The notes under the pieces: generated by a model
What the model was told of the DNA's origin: nothing
Database searches by the model: none
The model's input: only the letters and a program-made list of their open reading frames with translations
Shown here: piece after piece, positions 8,919 to 13,572 of the stretch
How positions within the stretch are numbered: the first letter of the stretch is position 1
Layout of the letters: each line of letters starts with the position of its first letter
From: Thermoplasmata archaeon
GTDB lineage: Archaea; Thermoplasmatota; Thermoplasmata; Thermoplasmatales; Thermoplasmataceae
Direction of reading: 5' to 3'
Assembly (NCBI GenBank): GCA_021835185.1
Contig: JAKBQO010000026.1
Coordinates: 1 to 13,572, forward strand
Length of the DNA: 13,572 nt
Program-made: the position numbers and the translations under genes

Positions 8919-8940
8919 ATACGGCTATGTATAGCCGTAT
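8919..8940. promoter_or_regulatory. Perfect 10+10 base palindrome between passenger and transposase genes (operator-like)
   Basis: ATACGGCTAT (8919-8928) and its exact reverse complement ATAGCCGTAT (8931-8940) are separated by GT. The TATA-like centre (TATGTATA) is about 27 bases before the likely transposase start at 8957, so a protein bound here would cover the transposase promoter. It also lies just upstream of the passenger gene's TATA box. It could be an operator, or a hairpin that hides the transposase start in read-through transcripts. What is seen is the symmetry and position; the role is inferred. Confidence 0.6.
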
Positions 8941-8956
8941 TAAATAGGTGCCATAA

Positions 8957-9875
8957 ATATCGAGATGGGGAAAGACTTGCAAGGACAGAAGAAACTGGAA
9001 GGAATACAACGAGGAACTGGTCATAAGAGGGACGTTCTTCTTTGATTTTGATTTCGTGGATCAGTGGGACTCTGAACTTGAGAAAATGAATCTTGGTAAA
9101 AGGGGATCGCCATTCCTCTTCCCGGAATCGTTCATGCAGTTCATGATGATATGGCACCAGTATCTGGATTACCGTGGCCTCGAAGGAATGGCAAGATCAC
9201 TTGTTAATCGTGGGATAATACCAGAATATGGTGATTATACCACCATATGGCACCGCATACATAATAAGATTCCTGACATTGATATTTCGGGCATTCAGTA
9301 TGCAGAACTCGGTACTGATGGCACTGGAATGAAGACAAACAATGCAGGTTCTTACAGGATAATGAAATACGGAGATCCTGATACAAGGCAGAGAAAGCAT
9401 CTTGTTGTTATAATAACAGCAGATGTGAATACAAAGAAGGTCATAGGGATAGAATCACATATAGAAGGTACTGGGCCATCTGAACCGGAAACCGCATCCA
9501 GGCACATAAAGGAAGCAGTAAAGAAGGGAGTCAATATAAAAACATTCTACGGTGATGGTGCATTAGATGTGAACAATCTCTTCAACATTACACATTCCAT
9601 CGGTGACATACCGGTGATCAAGATCAGGAAGAATGCCTCCACTGACAGGCAAAGGGGATCAAAACACAGAAGAAAAGAGGTAAGAGAATACAAGGGAGAA
9701 AGGTTACAAACAGTGGGCAGAAGAGAAGCATTACGGTATGAGGTGGCCTGGAACTGAAGGAATATTCTCTGCAACAAAGAGGAAGTTTGGAGAGAACTGT
9801 GTCAGCAGGTCTAAAGAAGGACTAAAGGCAGAAGGATACCAGAGGGCAAAAAGGGAGGTAAATCAGATGAATTAG
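8957..9875 (+). pseudogene. IS5-family (IS903-type) DDE transposase, start codon lost and frameshifted
   Basis: The frame that begins after the TAA at 8954 encodes SRWGKTCKDRRNWKEYNEEL and continues as a typical IS5-family transposase. With position 8957 as residue 1, the first catalytic Asp is D121 (GTDGTG) and the second is D200 (FYGDGALD). The frame then reads into a stop at 9755. Reading one base later from about 9702 restores the family's C-terminus, starting GYKQWAEEKHYGMRWPG and carrying the catalytic Glu (GTEGIFSATK, E267 in the joined protein). An extra A near 9699-9701 explains the break. Joined, the protein has about 305 residues. The start position holds ATA (8957-8959), with GGTG at 8947-8950 at proper distance, so an ATG has probably mutated. 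The last residues (after EGYQR) also look unlike relatives. The gene is most likely inactive; the longest open part would start at GTG 9056 but lacks the catalytic Glu. Confidence 0.85.
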
Positions 9876-9929
9876 AGGCTGAAAAGAAGAATACAATCAG
9901 ATGAAAAGTGAAGAGAGTGGAAATCATGA

Positions 9930-9947
9930 TCTTTATTCAACAGAGCA
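9930..9947 (-). repeat. Right terminal inverted repeat of the insertion sequence
   Basis: Read on the minus strand this is TGCTCTGTTGAATAAAGA, matching the left end at 16 of 18 positions. It is the outer boundary of the element on the ribA side. Confidence 0.88.
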
Positions 9948-9956
9948 CTTTGATTA
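9948..9956 (+). repeat. Right copy of the 9-base target site duplication
   Basis: CTTTGATTA, identical to 8538-8546. It ends 50 bases before the ribA start codon, so the insertion left the TATA region of ribA in place. Confidence 0.88.
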
Positions 9957-9969
9957 AAAAATTTTAAAT

Positions 9970-9982
9970 ATGTTTTTATAGA
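9970..9982 (+). promoter_or_regulatory. Probable TATA box of ribA
   Basis: ATGTTTTTATAGA lies about 25-37 bases before the ribA ATG at 10007 and between the insertion sequence and the gene. The distance fits a leaderless or very short leader, and no Shine-Dalgarno site is present. The surrounding DNA is almost all A and T, so the exact box is uncertain. Confidence 0.4.
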
Positions 9983-10006
9983 ATTTTGTAATTTCTTTTG
10001 ATTAGT

Positions 10007-10585
10007 ATGATTGAATTCTATGCGAAAGCAGAATTACCTACCAGATTTGGTTCATTTAAAATATACGTTTTTAAAAATGAGGATAACAAAGACCATGCAG
10101 TTCTGGTGCATGGCAACATCGAAGGAGAGAATAATGTCCCGATTCGGATACATTCTGAATGCCTTACAGGTGATGTATTCGGATCAATGAGGTGTGATTG
10201 TAGGGACCAGCTCCTCACATCATTGAAATTTATAGGAAGCCAGGAACGGGGAATTCTAATATATTTAAGGCAGGAAGGGCGTGGCATTGGTCTTTTAAAT
10301 AAAATCAGGGCATACAACCTTGAGGATAATGGAAAAGATACGGTAGAGGCAAATGTTGAGCAGGGGCTCCCTGCGGATAACAGGCACTATAATTTTGCTG
10401 TAGATGTAATAAAATATTTTAAGATAAAATCGGTACAGTTAATGACAAACAATCCTGAAAAAATAAAATATCTGGAGGACAACGGAATAACAATAAACAG
10501 GAGAATACCAGTGATAATTCAACCCACGGAATTTGACAAATTCTATCTTGAAACAAAAAAGGACAAGATGGGGCATATGCTTTAA
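10007..10585 (+). CDS. ribA: GTP cyclohydrolase II
   Basis: This enzyme opens the imidazole ring of GTP, releasing formate and pyrophosphate, to give the pyrimidine that starts riboflavin (FMN, FAD) synthesis. The protein has 192 residues, close to the bacterial RibA (about 196). The zinc site is seen as [17 protein letters not shown] (49-65: Cys52, Cys63, Cys65). [13 protein letters not shown] (84-96) and [18 protein letters not shown] (111-128) are the substrate and catalytic motifs, with Tyr86 in the place of the family's conserved Tyr. The ATG at 10007 was chosen over an in-frame TTG at 9998, because it matches the usual start of the family and the TATA spacing. There is no fused DHBP synthase (RibB) domain and no other riboflavin gene nearby. 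Many archaea use an unrelated GTP cyclohydrolase III instead, so this bacterial-type enzyme is worth noting. Confidence 0.92.
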   Translation: MIEFYAKAELPTRFGSFKIYVFKNEDNKDHAVLVHGNIEGENNVPIRIHSECLTGDVFGSMRCDCRDQLLTSLKFIGSQERGILIYLRQEGRGIGLLNKIRAYNLEDNGKDTVEANVEQGLPADNRHYNFAVDVIKYFKIKSVQLMTNNPEKIKYLEDNGITINRRIPVIIQPTEFDKFYLETKKDKMGHML

Positions 10586-10727
10586 AATTTCCATTAGTTG
10601 TTTCCATCTTCATAAAATGTAATTATTCACGGAAATGGCAGAATTTCTATAAATCTTAACGTATATTATTTTTGTACCAGTAAATATCTTGGATAAATGG
10701 AAAAATGATTGCTAAATATTGAAAAAC

Positions 10728-10737
10728 ATAATATATA
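10728..10737 (+). promoter_or_regulatory. TATA box of the small gene and tRNA-Ser unit
   Basis: ATAATATATA is centred about 24 bases before the ATG at 10756, preceded by an A-rich BRE-like stretch (GAAAAAC). This spacing predicts a leaderless mRNA. No separate TATA box was seen directly before the tRNA, whose upstream 160 bases are coding, so this promoter may serve both genes. Confidence 0.55.
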
Positions 10738-10755
10738 CCTAATAATTATAGGTGT

Positions 10756-10917
10756 ATGGGAGAAAGCCTTGCTGATATTGAGATATCTAAAGATGGTGAA
10801 ATATACTATGTCCGCATGACTTTGCCGAGTGGCGAAGTTGTGAGTATGGAAAATGAAAACTTTGAAGAGATACTGGAAGAAATTGCTAATGATCTGCAGG
10901 ACAGGTATCCAGCATAA
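10756..10917 (+). CDS. 53-residue HicB-like small protein (copy B)
   Basis: The protein starts MGESLADIEISKDGEIYYVR and ends in an acidic helix (FEEILEEIANDLQDRY). It has the same length as copy A (1659-1820). The two align without gaps with 14 of 53 identities (including I8, E9, K12, D13, Y17, G26, E37, E38, E42, L47 and Q48) and many conservative changes, so they are paralogues of one small family. The strand-strand-turn-helix order again recalls HicB, but no HicA-like gene lies nearby. A well-placed TATA box predicts a leaderless transcript; GGTG at 10751-10754 is too close to the ATG to serve as a Shine-Dalgarno site. The stop codon ends two bases before tRNA-Ser, so both are probably cut from one transcript. 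Function unknown. Confidence 0.75.
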   Translation: MGESLADIEISKDGEIYYVRMTLPSGEVVSMENENFEEILEEIANDLQDRYPA

Positions 10918-10919
10918 AT

Positions 10920-11002
10920 GCGGGGATGGCCCAGTGGTACGGCGGCAGCCTGCTAAGCTGTTTCTCGAAATGAGAGCATGGGTTCAAATCCCATTCCCCG
11001 CG
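10920..11002 (+). tRNA. tRNA-Ser (anticodon GCU)
   Basis: The cloverleaf folds fully. The acceptor stem is GCGGGGA with TCCCCGC (10920-10926 and 10995-11001), followed by discriminator G11002. The D stem is GCC with GGC (10929-10931 and 10941-10943). The anticodon stem GCAGC pairs with GCTGT and the loop is CTGCTAA, with anticodon GCT at 10952-10954. A long variable arm (10962-10977, TTCTC and GAGAG) marks it as type II. The T arm is ATGGG, TTCAAAT, CCCAT. Anticodon GCU and the long arm give serine, reading AGC and AGU. CCA is not encoded, as is usual in archaea. There is no intron. A T-rich stretch right after (TTCTAATTTTAATTTCTT) may end transcription. Confidence 0.97.
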
Positions 11003-11311
11003 TTCTAATTTTAATTTCTTAAATATCTTTAGCCAATCTGAAATTATATAAAACTGTGAGCCACCTGTTACCGTGACATGGAGGCTCTCTGTTTAACCAA
11101 CAAAAATTACGTAGGGGCTTATATAAAACCCTTTGAATGTTGAGTATTATCTTTATCATGCCTGAATTCCATATGCTCCACAGGTACGTTTAATTTTTTA
11201 AAAAATCCTTAAATTTTTGTGGTCTCACCTCATAATAAATATCATTTAATCTTCTTTCCAAGAATTCATCCACACAATAATTCACTGGCTTTCTTCTAGA
11301 TTGATGGTAAA
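11003..11311. other. Gene-poor gap with two identical TATA motifs and a hairpin
   Basis: The stretch begins with the T-rich end of the tRNA unit. TTATATAAAAC occurs twice, at 11044-11054 and 11119-11129. About 30 bases after the first lies an ATG (11078) opening a 21-residue frame; about 34 bases after the second lies another (11158) opening an 11-residue frame. Neither has a recognisable product. A hairpin lies at 11058-11087. Near 11191-11220 there are runs of T and A that could end transcripts from either strand. On the minus strand a 52-residue frame overlaps the end of ubiA (11190-11348, listed separately). The TATA motifs could drive a small RNA, but there is no direct proof. Confidence 0.45.
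11058..11087 (+). other. Imperfect hairpin
   Basis: GAGCC (11058-11062) pairs with GGCTC (11083-11087). After an A-A mismatch, CC pairs with GG, then after a bulged T, TGTTA pairs with TGACA (one G-T pair), leaving a three-base loop (CCG). This gives 12 base pairs in 30 bases, more than expected by chance in AT-rich DNA. It overlaps the expected transcription start of the first TATA motif, so it may act at DNA level or belong to a tRNA read-through transcript. Confidence 0.45.
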
Positions 11312-11348
11312 TTATATTCCACCAAGAAGGAAACACATCATGCCCCAT
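11190..11348 (-). CDS. Possible 52-residue protein overlapping the end of ubiA
   Basis: This minus-strand frame starts at an ATG inside the last codons of ubiA (overlap 37 bases, another frame) and reads MGHDVFPSWW, then ends with a charged helix-like part (CVDEFLERRLNDIYYEVR) and a FKDFLKN tail. The part beyond ubiA has a protein-like mix of charged and aromatic residues. Overlap with the upstream gene would suggest translational coupling. There is no Shine-Dalgarno site that I can see, and I do not recognise the sequence. A shorter version from a GTG further in is also possible. It may equally be a chance frame or a remnant of a decayed gene. Confidence 0.25.
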   Translation of the reverse strand: MGHDVFPSWWNIIYHQSRRKPVNYCVDEFLERRLNDIYYEVRPQKFKDFLKN

Positions 11349-12124
11349 ATCATTGCCACCTTCGAAATCTTTTGCCCTCTCGATATATTTGCATTTAAAT
11401 ACCAGATTGTAAGGGCGAATAACAAATCATCAAGTAGCACAGCGTACAGGTAATAAATAGAAAGTATATGGAAATAATAGGGCAAAAATGATATTAAAAT
11501 TGTTGTAACCACAAATGCAGCAGATACAATTTTTGCATTCTTGATCCCGTATCTTTTTGGAAGTGTGATTCTGTCAATATCTCCTTTGACATCCTCAATA
11601 TCTTTCATTATTTCCCTGGACATATTAGAGAAAAATGCCAGGAAGAAGAGCAGAATCATTTTTGAAAGCATGTCCGTTATAAAACCTCCATAGAGGAATA
11701 TCATGCCTATGAGAAGACTTATTGTAATGTTTCCGGGCAGACCGAGTTTTTTTGTCTTGAATTCATAGCTGACAAGAAGCAATTCGGCGAGTATAACTAC
11801 TGTGCTAATAAGCAGAGATATGAAAATAGAAATTAAGAATCCTAAAATGAAAAACGACAACGCTAGATAATATGCCGATTTTTTAGTAATGGTTCCTGAA
11901 GGCAATGGTCTATCTGGATGATTATACCTATCCGTTTCAAGGTCACTTATATCATTTATTATATTTCCTCCAGCCGTTACAAGAAATACGCTTATTGCAC
12001 CCAGAGTCAGGGGAATTATAAATTTGGTTATGTGCACGTTTACGGCGATAAATCCAACTATGTATATTGAAAAGAAACCCATGAATCCGTTTACGGGCCG
12101 TGTAATTTTAAGCCATTTATTCAT
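11312..12124 (-). CDS. ubiA: UbiA-family prenyltransferase, probable digeranylgeranylglyceryl phosphate synthase
   Basis: The likely reaction adds the second geranylgeranyl chain to geranylgeranylglyceryl phosphate in the membrane, an essential step of archaeal ether-lipid synthesis. The protein has 270 residues and about eight or nine hydrophobic segments. The two Asp-rich, Mg-binding motifs of the family are clear: NDISDLETD (57-65), followed by RYNHPDRPLPSG, and KDIEDVKGD (174-182), followed by RITLPKRYG. The N-terminus (KITRPVNGFMGF) is typical of the archaeal lipid enzyme rather than of quinone enzymes, though menaquinone or heme-type prenyl transfer cannot be excluded from sequence alone. 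A TATA box (minus-strand AAATATAATATT, 12146-12157) is centred about 27 bases before the ATG, so the mRNA should be leaderless. It is divergent from a small membrane protein gene. Confidence 0.88.
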   Translation of the reverse strand: MNKWLKITRPVNGFMGFFSIYIVGFIAVNVHITKFIIPLTLGAISVFLVTAGGNIINDISDLETDRYNHPDRPLPSGTITKKSAYYLALSFFILGFLISIFISLLISTVVILAELLLVSYEFKTKKLGLPGNITISLLIGMIFLYGGFITDMLSKMILLFFLAFFSNMSREIMKDIEDVKGDIDRITLPKRYGIKNAKIVSAAFVVTTILISFLPYYFHILSIYYLYAVLLDDLLFALTIWYLNANISRGQKISKVAMIWGMMCFLLGGI

Positions 12125-12237
12125 TTAAAGCGTAATAAGCACATTAATATTATATTTTTGTTACCTTTTCATATGTAATCATGAAAATTATGAGACTATT
12201 TGCAAACATTTATATATGAAATTTTGCTTAAACAACT
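12125..12237. promoter_or_regulatory. Divergent promoter region of ubiA and the small membrane protein gene
   Basis: Two TATA boxes face outward. AAATATAATATT on the minus strand (12146-12157) serves ubiA. TTTATATATG on the plus strand (12209-12218) is centred about 25 bases before the ATG at 12238. Both distances fit leaderless mRNAs. Between them is about 50 bases with no clear symmetry. Confidence 0.6.
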
Positions 12238-12543
12238 ATGGATATATCAGGTTACATATTATTAGCAATTGCATTAATTGATGGTTTGCTCTTTGGTTTA
12301 GCGATTAAAAAGGGAATTGTTTCGGCTATTTTACTTATAATAGCCTTTGTTTTGGCAGGTTATGCGGGATTGTCATTTATACCCAATATCTCAACTAGCA
12401 AGGCAATATCTTATGCCACTACGTTCTTTTATAAGAATATAAGCAAGGCCCCGGGATTACTGAGCCTTGGGCATGTAGGTGCAGTGACAATTGTGTTGGT
12501 ATTGTTCCTTATAGGGCTTGGAATAGGTATATGGAAGGGATAA
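12238..12543 (+). CDS. Small membrane protein of unknown function
   Basis: This protein of 101 residues has three likely membrane helices: about 5-22, 27-49 and 79-98. The first two are joined by a short basic loop (KKG), and the second and third by a polar loop (ISTSKAISYATTFFYKNISKAPG) likely on the outside. The opening (LIDGLLFGLAIKKGIVSAILLIIAF) faintly recalls CvpA-type proteins, whose first helices are also followed by a basic Gly turn, but it is shorter and the match is weak. There is no signal peptidase site and no enzyme motif. A very good TATA box 25 bases ahead of the ATG predicts a leaderless transcript. It converges on the hydrolase gene, with 15 bases between stop codons. Confidence 0.7.
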   Translation: MDISGYILLAIALIDGLLFGLAIKKGIVSAILLIIAFVLAGYAGLSFIPNISTSKAISYATTFFYKNISKAPGLLSLGHVGAVTIVLVLFLIGLGIGIWKG

Positions 12544-12558
12544 ATTTATTTTAAATTT

Positions 12559-13500
12559 TCATTTATACATTTTAAGAATTTCAGGAAATGAATCAATATA
12601 GAAATAATTGATATTAAAATGCCCACTGGGATATTCTCTATAATAATGCTCTATTTTGTTTCTCTCCAGTATTTTGTGAATTATGTTCATGCCAATGTTG
12701 ATTTTGTATTCATCACGATTTCCTGTCTGGAGTATTATTTTCTTCCCCCTTAATTTTTCAGTTTCGTCAATAAGCCTTCTAACAGGATCAAATTTCAGCC
12801 ATTTATTCCATATATCTTCTATTATTTCACCAGTATCCAGTGAAAATGGCAGTTCTATTTTTGTGCCATTTGGCGAATATGAGGCTGCCATTGCCACGAC
12901 ATTATACGCAGTCAATTCATCCTGGCTATGTATAAACTCCTCCCTGTATTTTTCTATAAAACTATCTAGAGTATTATCTTTCATAACCATATAGGCTGTT
13001 ACAAAATCGGGCATATAACAATATGGAAAATATGAGTCCCCGGATATATCTATAAATCCCCTGAATGTATCGGGATAATCCATAACAATGGAAATAGAAC
13101 CAAAGCCTCCAGAAGACTTTCCGAAGAGGTAAATGTCCCGATCTCCATACAGTTCATGAATATAGTTTACAAGGTCAAGGGCTATAAAACTTTTATAATT
13201 ACCTATTGCTGTAGAATCCACAAACTGATTTCCTCCAAATTTTGTCATTGTATCTGGTAATATTATTATATAGCTATATTGATCTTCCAGTTGTTTCAAT
13301 ACATCCAGGAAATCAAAAGATGTATAACTTTTATTTAGAAAACTGTTTCCTGATCCAAAAAATCCTGGAAGTCCTATGAATACAGGAGTGTTCGAGTTTA
13401 CATAATTTTCTATTCTTATTATCTTTCTTTTGTATTCATCTCCCAAGGGATTTCCATTCAGCGATTTGGCGACTAATATATCTTCCACAATTTTATACAT
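12559..13500 (-). CDS. Alpha/beta hydrolase, esterase-like
   Basis: This 313-residue soluble protein has the features of the esterase D / feruloyl-esterase type alpha/beta hydrolases, which cleave carboxyl esters. The oxyanion-hole loop is GLPGFFGSG (43-51). The nucleophile elbow is FGKSSGG (126-132; G-x-S-x-G with Ser129). Asp263 (QTGNRDEY, 258-265) and His294 (SGHFN, 292-296) are well placed to complete the triad. PDTMTKFGGNQF (82-93) resembles the substrate-binding stretch seen in this family. There is no signal peptide, so it acts in the cytoplasm. A TATA-like CTTTATATG (minus strand, 13519-13527) lies about 23 bases before the ATG, and an inverted repeat lies further upstream. Substrate unknown; peptidase or acyltransferase activity cannot be excluded. 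Confidence 0.85.
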   Translation of the reverse strand: MYKIVEDILVAKSLNGNPLGDEYKRKIIRIENYVNSNTPVFIGLPGFFGSGNSFLNKSYTSFDFLDVLKQLEDQYSYIIILPDTMTKFGGNQFVDSTAIGNYKSFIALDLVNYIHELYGDRDIYLFGKSSGGFGSISIVMDYPDTFRGFIDISGDSYFPYCYMPDFVTAYMVMKDNTLDSFIEKYREEFIHSQDELTAYNVVAMAASYSPNGTKIELPFSLDTGEIIEDIWNKWLKFDPVRRLIDETEKLRGKKIILQTGNRDEYKINIGMNIIHKILERNKIEHYYREYPSGHFNINYFYIDSFPEILKMYK

Positions 13501-13548
13501 AATATCCTATGTTTTTGGCATATAAAGATTTGACCGTTCTCAAAACGT

Positions 13549-13566
13549 TGTGCATTGTTATGCACA
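13549..13566. promoter_or_regulatory. Inverted repeat upstream of the hydrolase gene (operator-like)
   Basis: TGTGCAT (13549-13555) and its exact reverse complement ATGCACA (13560-13566) are four bases apart. The repeat lies about 50-66 bases before the ATG of the minus-strand hydrolase gene, upstream of its TATA box, where archaeal activators often bind. The window ends six bases further, so it may instead belong to a neighbouring gene out of view. Confidence 0.4.
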
Positions 13567-13572
13567 GATCGG

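Larger units (their letters stand above)
8547..9947 (+). mobile_element. IS5-family insertion sequence, IS903 type, complete with inverted repeats but with a broken transposase
   Basis: The element is 1401 bases long. Its ends are 18-base inverted repeats, TGCTGTGTTGAATAAATA at 8547-8564 and, read inward from the right, TGCTCTGTTGAATAAAGA at 9947-9930, with 16 of 18 matches. They are flanked directly by a 9-base duplication, CTTTGATTA, at 8538-8546 and 9948-9956. From memory, IS903 has ends like GGCTTTGTTGAATAAATC, makes 9-base duplications and has a transposase of about 307 residues, so end sequence, duplication and protein size all agree. It differs from IS903 (about 1.06 kb) by some 340 extra bases at the left, which hold a passenger gene in the opposite direction. 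The perfect target duplication implies a fairly recent insertion, yet the transposase is damaged, so it was probably moved by another copy. Confidence 0.88.

Noticed and set aside
8837..9157. Minus-strand frame of 106 residues across the passenger start and transposase N-terminus
   Set aside because: It runs antisense to the transposase coding sequence and overlaps the passenger gene in another frame; it is a shadow.
9695..9710. Programmed frameshift in the transposase
   Set aside because: The site (GGAGAAAGGT) has no long A or T slippery run, and the start codon is also lost, so decay is more likely. Not fully excluded.
9056..9757. A functional 233-residue transposase starting at GTG 9056
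   Set aside because: Family-like sequence continues upstream to 8957, and this frame ends before the catalytic Glu, so it is a fragment of a broken gene.
9998..10006. Earlier TTG start for ribA, adding three residues
   Set aside because: The ATG at 10007 fits the family's N-terminus and the TATA spacing better; TTG has no ribosome site.
1..13572. CRISPR array, rRNA genes, prophage or toxin-antitoxin pair
   Set aside because: No spaced direct repeats, no rRNA-like sequence and no phage structural genes were seen; the HicB-like genes have no toxin-like neighbour.

Overview
The window looks like chromosomal DNA from an acidophilic archaeon of the Thermoplasmatales (Ferroplasma, Cuniculiplasma, Acidiplasma, Picrophilus or a relative). 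The reasons are a MOFRL-type glycerate 2-kinase as used in the non-phosphorylative Entner-Doudoroff route, a UbiA-family enzyme that fits archaeal ether-lipid synthesis, an Lhr-type helicase, a type II tRNA-Ser without encoded CCA, AT-rich intergenic DNA, and TATA boxes about 25 bases before many start codons, which points to leaderless mRNAs. The genus is not settled by the sequence alone.

Layout, left to right. A cut-off permease gene (minus strand, 1-162) is divergent from garK (355-1629), which is followed by a 53-residue HicB-like gene (1659-1820). A very large Lhr-family helicase gene (1842-6938, minus) and an MFS transporter gene (7066-8316, minus) follow. Next is a complete insertion sequence of the IS5 family, IS903 type (8547-9947). 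It has 18-base terminal inverted repeats and a 9-base target duplication. It contains a decayed transposase gene (no start codon, one frameshift) and an intact divergent passenger gene of unknown function, with a perfect 10+10 base palindrome between the two. The element sits just upstream of ribA (GTP cyclohydrolase II, 10007-10585).

Downstream of ribA are a second 53-residue HicB-like gene (10756-10917) and, two bases later, tRNA-Ser(GCU) (10920-11002). About 310 bases without a convincing gene follow, holding two identical 11-base TATA motifs and a hairpin. The right end has ubiA (digeranylgeranylglyceryl phosphate synthase, 11312-12124, minus), divergent from a small membrane protein gene (12238-12543), which converges on an esterase-like alpha/beta hydrolase gene (12559-13500, minus) preceded by an inverted repeat.

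Most genes are single transcription units of housekeeping or transport function and no metabolic operon is visible. The most unusual parts are the passenger gene with its operator-like palindrome inside the insertion sequence, the pair of equal-length HicB-like mini-proteins without a HicA partner (one abutting a tRNA), and the roughly 850-residue extension of the Lhr helicase.
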